A stretch of 64,000 bases of DNA from Paragonimus westermani (taxonomy: Eukaryota; Platyhelminthes; Trematoda; Plagiorchiida; Troglotrematidae), in contig QNGE01000409.1 in assembly GCA_008508345.1 (NCBI GenBank), positions 142,147 through 206,146 on the forward strand, written 5' to 3'. The notes under the pieces were generated by a model. That model ran no database searches. It saw only the letters and a list, made by a program, of their open reading frames with translations, and was not told the origin of the DNA. This document shows, in pieces, positions 25,201 through 40,200 of the stretch (its first letter is position 1; each line of letters opens with the position of its first letter). Both the position numbers and the translations under genes were made by a program.

Positions 25201-28200
25201 CATTGTTAAAAAAATCGGTTACATGCATATAAAACATAGGTTACTCCCCTTTGTTTTCTTTAATTACTCATTTTCGCCATATTTTTCATATATTCCGCTT
25301 AACATACTTTGTAATTTTGAGTTTGACAGTTGCAGTTTCGATTTACATTATCCCGTTCACGCTTAACCCGAGGATTTGCCATGTTATCTTCGGCAGGTAT
25401 CTTTTAAAATTTCCATGCCAAGCTTAATATTGGTAGTAACATCATGCCATTATTTCGGAAACGCAATTTACTCGCATCTTAATGTTGTGCTTACTCATTA
25501 CAAATAACTTTTATCATCATTATTGCAATGAATAAAAAGAAGCGAGTGGATTGTTTTTGTTCAGGCTGTCATGTATTCAACTAATCGTCTCTCGCACAAT
25601 CAGCTTAAGATAATCGTGTCAGTCGTCGTCAGGTTTGATGAATTTGGAGATTTCGACCTTACTCCGAAGTCCTAACTGCAAGGTTATCGCTTGGACTTAA
25701 CAGGTGGTAACTGCTTTCTATCGAGAAAATCGGGCAGTTGGTTCACTACTCACAAGCAACAATGGGTGGGAGTTCAGAAAGAGCAGTTGAGTTGCACCCG
25801 ATATGAAGTTACTGGTGTAATGGTCGACACGGTTGACTTATGACAGCCTGGCCGGAGTTCTAGATCAGTCCACGACATGGATGTGAACTACTGATGAGTT
25901 CTGCCAACAACGTAACTGCAATATGGTGCTTCATTTTGAAGGAGGCTGTCTGGAAAGCCTATCTGTGTGTGCGAGTATTATTCAACTAGAAAGTAGTCAT
26001 CTCCCTGGCCACTCATCCGTAAACATTGAGTTATTGGCGTTGACGTTAATAATGTTTGTGCTGCTTTCGACTATTTGCATAGTGATAGTTAGTACTACAA
26101 GCACCGTCATTATTACTTGTATTGTCTATTCTGGCCTTACCCGATATTTTTTCCCAGGCTAAAGCATCTCGACATCTGCCGTGAAATTCTCTCCATTACA
26201 AATGGTCTTTCATTCATGCATATTTGTTAATCTATACATTCAGTGCATGCTTCAATTACAAAAATCTACTGTGTTTACTTTCAAAGTACTGCCTGAATTC
26301 ATCAAGTGTAATCGGCAAGAATTTTATGGCAGTGTCTCGATGAAAAATGCAGCTCGGTCACACTGATCAACTTCTGTTGGGTACCACTCGAGATTAAGAC
26401 ATTCAAGGAAGGTCCCAGTTGAAAGGCGTGAAATAGTCATGTAAACACCAGGCAGTAGTTGAATGTGAACGTTTTCAAGATCATGAAACACTGCTTTTGT
26501 AATGATTAGCATGAAATAGAAACATTAAATCTGGCAGCTGAATAAATAACTGCCACTCATGGCATCACAAATGACACAATCACAAAACACTGAGTAAGCT
26601 AAAAAATATCCTTTTGTAACTTTTAGACTCCGATCGTTGAATGTTTCTCGCAACCAGTTTCGTACAGTTCCACTTCTGAAGGCTGTCTCCTTGATGACCA
26701 ACTTTGAAAACTCAAAGCCTAATGGTACCGAGTCCATTCCGTCACCTATATCCAGCAAAAGTACCCAAATCACAGACCTTCCTATGCCTAACCTAGAATC
26801 CTGTACGAATGGAATTTCGCCTTCTGCTTCCGAAAAGCAAGTACTTTAATTCCGTTACTTTGTCAACCATCCAGCTGTACACGTTTGGTGACACGTGAGC
26901 TAGTAACCACATGCTTATAACATTTATTATTAATAAATGGATTGCATTCGACTGATGTGGATAGCTCCTGGGCCACAGATATGAACTACATGTTTGGTAC
27001 TGGCAAGGCCTTGAAATAATATCACTATCATTGATTTGTGCTCTGGACTGATGACCCTTTAACTCAACTAGATGTGTTCGCGAAACTGAAGCTAGCTCTC
27101 CTTATAATCACGTACTGTTTGTTTTTCCTCGTATAACTGTCTTCTGTGTGTGACTGTTAGCGTGCATCTATTATGTTGGAAACCACATATACCATTTTTA
27201 ATTGGTAGCTCTCGTTTGTCATATTTCTGGCCAACCTAGTCTATTCACAGCCTCTAATGGAGCAAGAATGCACATATACTACGTTTTTGGTGTTTCGCGG
27301 ATCTCTAATCTATGAGCGTACCCCAAGCGCAATGGTGTGGGTTTACAGTATATGGACACAATTTTTAACATATTCTGTTCATTCAGCAAGCCAGAGCGAT
27401 GATGCACATTACTGACAACACCTGACTAAATGTGTAAGCAGCTAGAGTGAATGTTAAGCACTAAGTGGGTGACGAAAGCTTCACTGGCTACAAATAGTTA
27501 CTATGCTAGAACATCAATTCCCTTGAGTTAGAAACCATCCGAAAAGTTAAATTACAACTTTTACTAAGTTATATGAAAGCTGATTTGTGAAAATAATGGG
27601 TTTGACAATCAGTGGTAAAATTTGTGAACTAATACTCGCTGTCAGCAACTTTATGAATATCAAACTGATCGTATTTTCTGAAATTTATCCTCTTATAGAC
27701 GAATACTTATCAAAGGGGAAAAAATCGGCATCAAGACCAATAATGAAATTAGGACGACGGCAGACTGTTGGGATCGGAGCCTTGCACCGACGCAACGAAA
27801 CGGCTCAAAGACACAACTGAGCTATTCTTTAGCAATGCCAGTTAAATCAGGTGAGCATCATTAGAGTTAGAAGATAACCGTTACTTCACTAACGTTGTTT
27901 TCCTCGAAAATTCAACGAACCTCAATTTACGAAAGCGTCTACATGCATTGTGTTTACCTGTTACTCAGAAGCTCCTTCAAACCGTATAAACGTATTAAAC
28001 AAGAGGTTGCAATACATAGCAATCCACAATCACCGAGTCCTACAAGTTGCAGTGTTTCGCCACAAATTCGGAGCCACATATTGGTAACACTATCTCAGTT
28101 GGTGATGCGGACGCGTTGTCTTCTTAGTAATGTGCGGCTGTGATTATGACAGCAAACGATTACTCCGAATTCTTGGCACGCAAGCACAAATTGGGATGGT

Positions 28201-31200
28201 GATCGACGTAAATCAAACGCCACTTCGGAATTAGTACGGTTACAAGTAAATTAATTATTGTGGACGATTAAAAACAGCAGTGCAGATGTACTACTATTAC
28301 ACTGTATATCCAAGCAGAAATACGAATGAATATAGTGGCTGTTCAGGCTACTTGTTGTAAACTTTGTTGTTTCCTCACTAAGTTAACTGTTACCTCAAAA
28401 CAATCAATAAGATGAGACGGTGAAACCCGCAAGAGATGTCTTGTTGCCCACATTTCAGTTGTTCTTGGTAAAACTGTCATCCGTTCATTTATAACGACCA
28501 TGAGTCTGGCCACAATAATTTGGGGCCAGAGCTCCCGATCTCCCCGACAGTGGCATGGAATTACCCGAAATGATTGAAATGTCTAAAACAAAGTTTAGCA
28601 GAAAAACTTGGAATATTATTTTCTCAAGCAAGCCACTGACTGTGGCATATTGTCATCTCGGAAAGCGTTTCCAGTCAACGATTTGAATGATACCGATGAC
28701 CCCAACGGTGTAAGCGATATTAATCAGCTTAACCGAGTAGTCGGGGTCTCCTCACGTTGTTGCTGGACTACCATGTGGTTTGCCCAACCGTTAGTGGTCT
28801 TAGTAAATAACTCTCAGTGCGGTTACCACTTAGTTAGCGTGTGGAGTACTTGACCCAACCATCACAAGCTGTGCAGCGTGATCAGTTGATCAGTAGATCA
28901 TGCATCCCAGACATTCCGGTATAGGCGCTGGCGAACGGCCATATCGATTCCCCTTGATATGGGCTAACTGGCAGGAACAACGGTAACCAAACTCAAAATG
29001 TCTTTTGACATCTTTGTTGCGAAAAGGCAACGTATCCAAACCATAGACAAAATTAGGACACGTAAACATTATACCCCTTTTCTTTCTACGCAAGCTGGAT
29101 GCGTTTTCAATTGCCCAGATCACACCGGCTGACAAACACAACATGTGATTTTGTTATCCTCGATGAAATCTTATATACAATATTGCGAGCTGATTACGTA
29201 GCATTATCCAAGTGTTTGAAACCGGCCGCAATCTTGGATGGGTTGCCTGCAACAAACAATGTGGAGATTGGTATGCCCTGGACTGGAAGCAACACCTGGC
29301 TGTTTGAAAATGCAAGATGCATCCTATTCAAACCAGCCCCGTCACTGGTCTTGTTCAGCATGTTCTGCACGTTTTTGGTAGAGTGGCTAAGTAAAATAAT
29401 GTCACCCGCATACTCCGTGTCAACCAACTTAGTATGAAGAATAGGCTCAACATCAGGCTAACTGGATGTCTCAAATGCACCTTCCCGAACAACGTGATAT
29501 CAATTACTCCTAGATGCGTGTAGTTTTTAGCATAGCGGTGCTATTTCCATTCGACTTCTTAATAATCAACTTGTACCCATGACTAAGACGTAGAAAACGA
29601 TTTCCATGACACTATGCTTCGTCCATTTCTAGACTATGATATGAGGACCGTAGCATACGTATATTTGTTGCGGTCCTCGCAGTTGTCAAAGCGTTTTGCT
29701 CACGTATCAAACCTACCACCTAGCTATTTCTTATCTGGAGAAGGATGACAAATTTAAGCCCTTATATCGGCAACTAGTGTGATGATGTTGAAATTTCTAG
29801 CCGTGTGTCGTAAAATGTAATCTTGGTGACACTAAAAATTCTGTCCACTGGAGTGTGCATTGGTACGGGTTGGAACTTCTGTTCTACATTGTGCCAACGA
29901 AAAATAGTCAGTCTGGCAGCTCATGAGCGTTCATCCACTGAGATCCAATCGAGCAAACATTACTCTGCTTTCGAACCCAGTTTGCTCCTCACTCTATCTC
30001 GAAATTGAGATTTAAATTCGCTGTCACCAGAGACCTTAAGTGAGAAGCTTTTGAAATGACATTTTTCTAGTGGTGATCTGGAACGAATAACAGTGCTAGA
30101 ATCGTACATTCGCCTCTTGGTAAAACAATACACATGAGATTCTAGAGTTCATACAGTACCACGTGAGACAACCTGTCGCAGATCGCGGTCTTCGAAGCGT
30201 TAATGTCTACCAGCTGTCTCATCTTTAGAAGACACTTTCAAACCGAAGGTACGGAAAACAGAACATTTGGAGGCAAAATATGGCGATGCAATAGTAGACA
30301 CTTAATATCATCAGTTTTAGGACTGCATAAACTTCTGGTGCTTTCCAGTCGCTCATATCACGGACGGAAGCTGACTGGAGGGATCCCATCCTCTGACTTA
30401 AACGCACAACCCGCCAGACAACAGGAAATGTTTTATTGAGATCCCATTAGGAGCCAATTACTCAAGAGTCTGACCCATATGGCCGTAAGGGGGCTGCTGT
30501 ACCAAAACGCATGGTGAATACAAACATAGATTTCTGAATCGGTCCATTGCTACTCGCGTTAAATTCAGTGAGAAATATATCGAGTTTTTGGACGGCCACA
30601 GTTTGTTTCTGAGTGATTCTGAATACCATTGTTGTTGAATTGTACCTTTTTTAGACTCCTTTTTTCTCGTTCGGGAAACAGCAGCTTGGGAAATGTCACA
30701 TTTTCCAAGCAGTGTTACGCAATTAGTAGTTCGACAAGCAAATTTACGGGGTAACCGCTTTTCTTCTGACCAGTGTCCTTTGGTCTACTAGACAAGGTTG
30801 TACATGATATCGTAGTGGGTTGTCAAACCGGAATTGCCAGTAATACAGTTCTCAACGGTGCACCTCAACTTGGCGAGGAGGTACGTCCAAAAACCCACAG
30901 CGAACGGATCGGGGACAGCATGGGTGACCGTATGATCCATCGCTCAACTAAATCGGACCATCGGAAGAGACATGTTAAGTAAAATGGAATGAATGACCAG
31001 ATCGCGGTCGCGATTACTCCAACACTCGGCGGAATGTCTCGACGGTCGTAGAATATGGTCAAAGCACACAGCGGATAGATTGCGTATAACACGAGCGACC
31101 GAACGAGCCGTCGCCCACCGAGATCGGACCAACGGACGAGGAATGGCAGGCGAACAAACCTCTGACAAAATGCGTCGGCCACACACACAAGCCGGGTCGA

Positions 31201-34200
31201 AGTGCATATGACGTGTGGGCGGAAAACGGGTATGTTGTGGACAGGAATTCCGGTTCATAAAAGTGAGTGCGGCGAGACATGGCAACCAGTGTGTTGGACA
31301 ATATTGTGCTTCATTGGACGCATTTCCGCTGCATTATGTCCGAACTTCTAGTCGTCGTGACCATCTATAGAGATGTGGTCTACAGGCCTGGTAAATGCAT
31401 CAAGACGACAGCGTAGACTGTCGTAGGCAATGTTTTTTCCACAAAATTAGGTTGTTTTCTATCTTTTTCCTGTTTTTTTCTCCACTATGCAACTGTACTT
31501 ACTTTTCACCCTGTTACTTTGGGAAAAATTAACGGAACCAACAAAATTATGTGCCACAATATCCACGGGTGCGGGTTGCAGCTGTGTGTTTGTTAATGAT
31601 GCCGCTGATGATGATCTTGGTGGTGAATCGTGTAGGTGCTCCACGATATGGATCAGCTAAGTACACATAATTTCAGCAATTTATCCTTAAACTTAGGATC
31701 GGGTTATAGGCAGTGCGGAACCTTGGAATCCATTTCATTCGAAATTGGTGTTTATCAAAGTTGACCATTTGTTTTCCAATTTTATTTAACTAACTTCTGG
31801 ATGAATCAGCGGAAATCTACCCGAAGTTTTCACAGCATCCTGACATTGATGTCCTGTCTGGTGGGAAGCCGATTGATATGATGAAGACAATATCCAGGAG
31901 GCACAAATTTGGCTGATTAATATCTCTTGTTGTACACGTTCCTAAAGGGAAGCTTTTTTAAGCTACATTGCGTAAAATATTGGCCCAAGTTTGCAATGCT
32001 AGCGTTAGTCATATATTACACAATAAAGTTGTGAGGATCATTACCTTGCCTGTGAAACAGAAGTTGTTTTCTCGAATTATCCGTTTATGGAAAATGAACT
32101 CAGTGGTCATATTTCTAAGTCTATGACAGACTTCTACAATTTGAAACCTCTTTGGTGTCCAGAAGGGTGTATGATTTAAATTCGAGAGCCACCTCTAGTT
32201 CTGGCTTACAGCTGTCAAGTGTGCTAACTGAAATCTTTAGTGGTCGATTTGTGTATCCAACCGCACTCTTTGGACGACCTCGACAGGAAAACGACCGACA
32301 GGTTAGAGAATAAGTTTATGTTTTCCACGATTCATCATTCTCATTCACGCAAAGATTTGTGGTGGCGTTATGCATTAAAAACGTCTACCCACCCATTACT
32401 ACACAGCTCACCTTTAACCGGTCGCCTGTTTTACCAGCGTAGGATATGAGGTAGCCAAGGAGGGACCCAGTAAATGGGAATGAAATCGACCATTGGGAGG
32501 TTAAGAATGTCGAGTTAGATCCGTCCGCCGAACTGGGGTCCTCGTGGCTCACCCTGACCCTAACAAGTAATATTGGGAGATATGGTGTTTAAACACGTTC
32601 ACTGGTATGAAAGTTGTCCTAGTTTAGCTCAGGCACATGTGCTACAAACGGAATTAAAGAAGCGAAGCCGTGAATGTCTCATTGGAGATGATTACAATGA
32701 GCGTAATATTATACGTTCAACTGTCCATTGGTTGTTTGGTCGGAAGATGTGGGCATCTTGATGCTGATTGCTTCAGGGCCGACAAAGGCTCTTTGGAAAC
32801 GAGCTGATCCGTTCCCATCATTGTACCACTATATGAAGGCTTATTCGTTTTTTCACAACTGAGGAAACTGAGTTTCTTTGTGAACCAACGATGTAGCGAT
32901 GGCGGCGATGATAGTTTGAAAGCCTAAAGCTAAATTTGAACTTAACAAAATGATTGCATTCTTTTGTAAAGGTAAGAGCTTGCTGATCGTCTTCAGTAAT
33001 TTAACTCATCATACCAATGTTTAGCACAAGTGAATATCTTAATTTCTACTGACATCACCTTATTAAAACACGCTATTCATGTCTCAACAGTAGTTCACTT
33101 TTTGTCTTTTTCATCTGCACGTCAACTTTACATGGAATACAAAAAATGTGTACATTCAGAAACACTACTGCTCAGAAGCCTATCCCGTAGACTTTGTCGT
33201 TTCGTAGTTATTTCATCACAACCTACATTGGTATGTTGGTGTTTACACTGTCGTTGTGTTTCATCAAATCTCTGTGTAAGCAGATCTGATTCCGAAACAT
33301 TTAATTCGAAATGTATCAATTGTTGTTGTTTGACTGTGTCCAAGAAGCATGTTGCTTTACACCCCTTACCAGATTTCGGTTTTCGTCTTCGTTCACACTG
33401 GTGACTGAACACATTTTCAGTTATGTTGAATTTCGCTTTTTGTCTGTGTCCTTCTATTATCTGTCCTTTTTTCACAGTTCTCACGTTTTTTAAAGGCTGT
33501 GTTAATTAGAAACTTCGATCCGTCGCGCCATGGGACATCGGTCTTGGTTTTATACTCAAGACGAAATTAATTACTGATATCCCAACTTCTCAACCCTTCC
33601 CTCCAACTGCTACCTACCCCTGTCAATTCGTATGAAATCTCAATGAAGCTTTCATGCTTATCTACTCTAACTACTCATTCTATGATAGAAGTAGTATTTA
33701 ATTCCCACCATGTTTTCCAGAACCAAATCAAGATGATATACTTTGGTCGCAACGGAATCCTATGGCTCCCAGGGTTCGCATTGTCGACGAGTTCTTGGGT
33801 CAGAGCGATGTGCCTCGAGTTTTCCACTTACGTAATCGTGTTCGCGGTATTCCATATCGAGCCCTGAAGCCATCGCTTTCTAAGACTACGAAAAATCTGC
33901 GAAAATCTAACATGAGGACGTACCCGACTAATGGAAACAAGCACCCGTTTCCTGCAACGCAGTTGAAATACGACCGTCCAGCAGAAAATGAATCAAGCGT
34001 CGGGTCCAATTCAGGTCCTTGCAAATCTGGTTCTACCGTTTCGCTTACCAATTTATACAGTGCAAGCAAATCTCCCTTCCTCGTTCCTCCGTTTCCAGCT
34101 CTGCAATATTTGGACTTATCTTACAATCAGGTAGAAGAATGTCTGAAGTTCATTCTCGATCACTTTTCTGTGGGAATATTTTTCTGCGTGATCACTTGTT

Positions 34201-37200
34201 TAAAGAATGTCCCTGAATTTTGTGGAGAGTGCTTTCCATCGGTGGCATCAGTGAGGAGAGTGAACCTTTCGCCTTTGTTTCTAAGATTATCACAAGCTCA
34301 ACTAAATTAAGTCAAAGGTCATCAAATTTATGGTTTGAGTCAGCACACATGCCGATCTGTGAGGCTGAAGTCTCTAGGCTTGAAGCGTGTTTGTCGAATG
34401 CATTTTTCTCATTCTTACAAACTTTTTGATCAGCCATTTTTGAAAAGAGCACCGCCTTTTTTCACTTATCTCACGTTTACTTCATTTCTAATCACATTTC
34501 GTGTATTTACTATTTCTGGCTATTGCTACTGGTTTTTAGATCAGCGACAATGAATAGCCGACCATTGAACAGAAGGCGCTTGTGTTCCTACTCTTTCTTT
34601 TGTAAGCATACTAATGGCTGTGGAAGTGCATTTGACGTGTATCACTTCCGTGATCGGCTTAGTCATTTCTGCTCAACCGACAGTGCATTAAACATTCAGC
34701 TTCAGTCACTCAAGTATTAGATTGAAACCACGGTTACCTCTTTGTGTGTCTGTATTCACTCCTTCGCACTGCCGTCAGAGCCAGTTGTTTCAAGCCGCCT
34801 GCGTGCCCCTAGGTTAATTTTCGCTAACTGCGCGTCGTTGTTCGGGTGGGGTGAAACGCCTGAGCCGATCAAAGGAGCTGTGTGCGTGATGTTCAGTTTT
34901 GCTAATGAGATTCACTCGTGTTCCGATGAGACAATAGTGTTGCCCACTACGCCACTTATCTCACATTAAGCATGAGTGAATTGTCATATACGAACGTTCA
35001 ATCACATTGGTTCAATAGCAATGTTGTGATTGCCCGGTCATCTAGAGGGACGACGGTATTTGTTTTATTAAATCCTGTAGATTGTCCAAAGGGTATGCAC
35101 AACTGATGGGCGCTAACAAGAGCGAACGTCGACTCTAATGGTTCTATTCGAAAGAGGCTGACTGGAAAGTTCACGGAAATGCGAAACCGGAACCAGTTAT
35201 GAGTAGTGTTCAATTTCCACAACCTCAAAAGTTGGCGAAATCAGAATACGGTTGATTACATTGAATCAACTCCATTGTAGGGCAGACAGAAAATCGATAA
35301 GAGTACAGATAGTCTCGAGAACGGTGAGACTATCCCGTATGCGAAGTTATCGTTTCCCTGGTTGGAAATTTCACAACCCACAGAGTTGGTAGCTGGAAAC
35401 TTCAGCTGAGACGGCAGCTAGTCATGCTCAATGGTATGAATGTTGTCCTTGTTTGACCGAGTTGATCGTGAAATAAATACACATAATGACGGAGAGTAGA
35501 GAAAGTCTCAGACTGCCTTGTTGATGACGCCTTACTTTTTTGTATCTCAGTTGTTTTTATTCAAGATGTAAGCACTTTTATGCCGAAGTTCTTGAGTGTA
35601 GGTAGAAATCCTTTTTGTGGTTAGGTTTCTCCTTCTCCCTTTGTTTTTCTTGTCAATGAGACTTTGCTCTTTTCTTTATGGTTGGTAGGCAGCTAAACTT
35701 TAGCAGTAGCTTCTAATGCATTTCTGTTTTCTGTTAATGTTATTATTATGATAAATGTACACAAATATTATCAACACCATATGTGTACTTCCCACACAAA
35801 AAACCATATATGCCTAATATGTACTCTACAGCCTGTTTGCTGTGGTTCTTGCTATTTGACCTTGTCTGTTGGAACCTTCCTCTGACTTCACTAGTTTGAT
35901 ACTTGTCTTTGGTGGGTTTTAAACGAATGAGTGAGGCATTCATGAGCAATCCACGCTATTGACCGATCGCCAGTGCTGAAACACTGTTCCCCTTGATCTG
36001 GTAGTCACCTCTACCGTTCACTTCATCCTGCTTGAGATTTCTTTTCCATAATGTTGAGGTTTTTCCGTTCAATGCATCAGGAAGTACATTTGCCAGACCG
36101 AGTGAGTTCAACCACTCATAAGTTCAAGTGACCATTCCCAAAAAGTGTATATACGAAATAAGTGATATTTGACAGTACGCTGAACATCAGGCTGAAGGCA
36201 TCCACGTAAATAGGTGAATCCTACATTCCAACTGTATGTTGGTTCTGTAATGTGCAGTGATCACACATTTACTGTCCACACTTCAGAACTCCTGCCGATT
36301 CTCACTATGACTGAAACATTAATCACGTGTAACTCCGCTCAGGCGGTTATGATAAGACTTGATAAACAGGATGCTAGTAGTTAACTATAGATCTCGAATG
36401 TTTTGAACCAGTTCCGATGTATCTTCCGAGAATGGTGTTCGGGGTGATCCAGACTATAGGCTTTGAAGACAAGTTTTGTGGACCAGATAGTTTGGTGGTA
36501 AACCCATCCATTCCATTCTCAGAAACGACAGGGCACTATAAAGATATAACGTGCGACAGGAATAAGCAGGAAAGTGAATTTTTAGTGTTTAGTAGAAGAG
36601 TATCCTACGAATAGATCGTGGTTTTTTGTTTACTCACTCAGCGTCCTAGACACTGACTTTCTGAGATTGGTAATAACAGATTTAGTCGCGTGACTTCCGT
36701 TTAACAGCTCAAGATGAACTGTATAACCCCAAACTCTGCTTCATCAATGTGTTCACCATCTTGAAGGTGCACGATAGGTATCTTTGTCTACCTTGACCGC
36801 GAGCCAATGTAAGTGGCTTAGATAAGTATTCGACTTGGGTTAGCAAAGTAGCCGGATGTTGTTGAGGTGACCAAAACACGAAGTGGCAGCACGTCTTTGA
36901 ATGTGATATCCAATTGCATTAATGCAGCTGGTTTGCGTTTATGTCGTTGACATTTTCGTCCCATTTAGGGGGGAGGGGGGTTGGCATATGTGCAAGTTTC
37001 TAACTCACGTCAAAAAGTATGAAGTGCCACACGAGGTCACGTATGAATCGGATATTTTCATGCTGCCTTAACCTATGAAGAAGTGGTCGTAGAAACCGAG
37101 CTCGAACCCAAACCCGTTTGACGGATAATTAGTAGTGGGTGAGCGGCTGATATTTCCGGATTTAAATAGTTCCAACTAGATTGTGGTTTAGGAGAGTACG

Positions 37201-40200
37201 GTGCTCACCATACTGATTGCATTTCACTTTTAATTCTTCAACTCCTTCTTTATCCATTTCGTAAAACCCATCAGTTATCTTTTTAAATGGACGACATTTG
37301 ATGCTGCTGAAGATTACCAACAGAGTTATCGTCTTACACATATTCACTGTTCGCTGAAACGACAGACAGGAGCAAATCATGGTGAATTAGTCTGCCTTTA
37401 TTACGTATCATTCGAGTAAGACCATCCCACGTGGGAATTTCAAAGCTAATCGGTTGGATCTCAACCACTCCGCCTTACTGTTACTGAGACCATACATGGT
37501 CTATAACAGTAGTTATTGTTTGTACTGTTAAACATACGACCAACACTTGTTGTCAACTAAAGTTAACTGGACTGTTACATTTACAAAAATTCAGAGTAAG
37601 ATATTCTAGGACGTGGCTCAGTATTAATCAATACTATCGCCGTCATCTCACCGTTTTCTTGATTGGGTTTGCCCATGAAACATTACACGACTTGGTATCC
37701 ATTAAATTAAACCGTTCAGGCGACAAAATGAACGCTACGTCACCGAATCTCAAAGGCCTTTTCAATGTTGGAAGTTTTCTGATGAACGAAGTGCTGTTTT
37801 TTTGCTGCCCACCAATGAGCCTCCATAGTGTTTCCTAGGATGCGCTCTAGCGTCATCAGATGTATTGGAGTTAACCTCTCGAAAATCATTAGATCCACAA
37901 GAGAGACGGGATCACTATAAACAGATTTGCAAGAAATAACATGGGTAACAATCATTTGTTTTTTTACATCTTCTTCCTGGTCTGATCCTCTGTAGGAATA
38001 GGGAAGGCAGTGTTTTACTGTGGATTACGAGAACACCTAAATATCTATGAACCGTTGTTATGCTGACCAAACAGTAAGAAGTAGATACCATGTAGCTTAA
38101 ATTTTTTCCCCTCTACACAAAATTATTATGGACGGGGTGAACACATGTTCAAAGACCATACGTAAGATAGGCAGCCTGGTGGCTATGGTGAGCGAACTGT
38201 ACCCCTAGAGTAAAACGTGAGGAAGGCAATGATGTGGGACTTGATTCACAAAATCTGTTTGTCTGAATTCAGACAGCCAAAATTCGGCTATTTGTCCCCC
38301 AGAAACATATAGTCGAATTGCAAAATAGAATTATATCTGCCAGACTATACCGCAGTGATTTTTTCTTTTCCTCATCACTGATTGTTCCAGCTTCATAGAC
38401 AACTCAGTCAACAACACTTACATGAGCAACTCGGGTGTCTGCATCTTCACTGACAAGTCCAGTACAGATTTTTGAACATAGTAGTGATATAGGTGGATAG
38501 ATTTGATAGTCTATATAGCGCTAAGAATACGTCCACCCCACCGTAAAGCTTAGTAATGTTGGCTTCTATGACGCCCAACATGTCAGCAGCTTCGGCACAA
38601 GCTAAATGCGCTGTTTGGTCCTCTAACGCACATTTAATTTTCAATGCATGTTCTTCTCACTTATGACTATTGATTGACATTGTGAAATTCACAGATCAGT
38701 TACGAAGAACATCTGCTTCCAGTGGCTGTGTGGCCGCAACTCAAAGAAGTAGTACTTCACAACAATCCTGTTATTACGCGACATTCAGGCATACCACGGC
38801 TTCTCGATCGACTTTTGGTACGTAGGCTGGCAATCAATCTACGGCGGTTTCCAGACGCAACGAGTTGGTTTGACATTGACGGTAGCCATTTAATATCCAT
38901 GCCTGAGAATACTAGCACGGCGAAGGAATCAAAACCGCAACTGGCTCTTCCTGCTCCGCTAACAAAAACGCTGGGAAAGATGTCTTGCAAGCAGGTACTT
39001 AACGCGACCCAGTCACGAATTAGACAACAAGGAAAACATCAAAAGCCAATCGCTCGCGCCCCATTGGTTGTACCCAGTCGGTAAGCATTCAACCAAAAAT
39101 GATTCACTTGGTTTATTGTATAACATTCCAATTACTGTATATCTAGACGGCCCTGAGCGAATACTATTGCTCCAGCTACCATCCTCTGTATCCTTGACAA
39201 AGACAATCTTAAAAGTGAACTTGTTGTTTTAGAAATAAAGATCACTTAGAAGCGTTTGCAAGTCTTCAGTTGCAGAACTCTTATCAGCTCTGATACGCTA
39301 TCACATCAACTGGCATTATCAGCCGCCGACACGATCAAGCGTGAAGTTCCAGTCTTACGGTCGTCAAGGTCATGACGACCTGTTTTCGCATCATTCTGTT
39401 AAAAGCTTGTGGTTATTTCTCTCACCTCTTTATTACTTTCACGAATCGTTCCAGGTCCAACAAAGTTGATCGTATCAGGCAGTGCATTTTTAATGTATGA
39501 CTGAGGATTGACCTTCTGACTTCACTTCGACGACCCGCGGCTTGTGTTCGCAAGATTAACACACTTAATATGGAATAGTCGACCAAAGTGTACTCACAAA
39601 GGAAAACTGTACACATCTTTATCGCAAGTTTTCCAGGCATACAGCGCGTAAGATCTCGTGCAGTCTCAATGAACTATTCGTTTTTGTTCATCCTGACAGA
39701 ACACCATTTTCTGGCGATAGGTGAGAGGGAGAAAAAATTTCGGCGACAGCTGTCCAGTTTTTCTCAGAATGCGTTCCAAAACGATCATCACAGGTGCTGT
39801 GAAAGTCGAAGGTAGTTTATCGATAGTGAATTGAGAGAGACAAGTGTGAGTAAGCTGTGAGCGAAGTATGTTAGCTTTTAATAGTACTCAGGTTTTTGCA
39901 ATAAAAACCTCTTCTCTACTCGACAAGTGAAAATTGCCTTTTTAAAGCCAGGGCTGAAGAGAGTCAACTTACACAGTGCATGATTTCACGGTTGTTACTA
40001 ATTACCCTTCTGCTGTGTTGTATTCTGTCAGGAATTTTACCCTCAGGCAGCTGCAAACACTTACAGGCAGGAGCTAATTGGACTGAACAAGAAAGCTATT
40101 GTCAGGGATGGTATGTGCGTCTGTTTGAACGACTTCATTTCTCTGCACTAGTTCCTCATCTGTTCACCTCGCACCCAACACCAGTCGGCCACTGTGTCAG

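Larger units (their letters stand above)
27851..33720 (+). other. Intron between XRRA1 exons F and G
   Basis: 5.9 kb. It contains an RTE fragment on the minus strand (28888-29430) and an RTE tail on the plus strand (32560-32912). An unclassified GC-richer block lies at about 30820-31260. The other stretches show nothing I recognise. Confidence 0.6.

Noticed and set aside
25923..26162. 79-aa ORF with a hydrophobic stretch, possible membrane protein
   Set aside because: It overlaps the 3' part of a SINE copy and an AT-rich tract, with no start context or homology that I can recognise.
26159..26200. Alternative XRRA1 exon after tttttcccag reading RLKHLDICREILSI
   Set aside because: It fits the phase and looks vaguely like an LRR, but its only phase-compatible donor (gtcttt) is weak. 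The exon at 26627 gives a much better LRR (LRSLNVSRNQF).
31459..31644. Minus-strand 61-aa ORF with Ser-rich start and adjacent gatgatgat run, considered as an RTE tail
   Set aside because: The neighbouring sequence lacks the RTE C-terminus and 3' UTR blocks.
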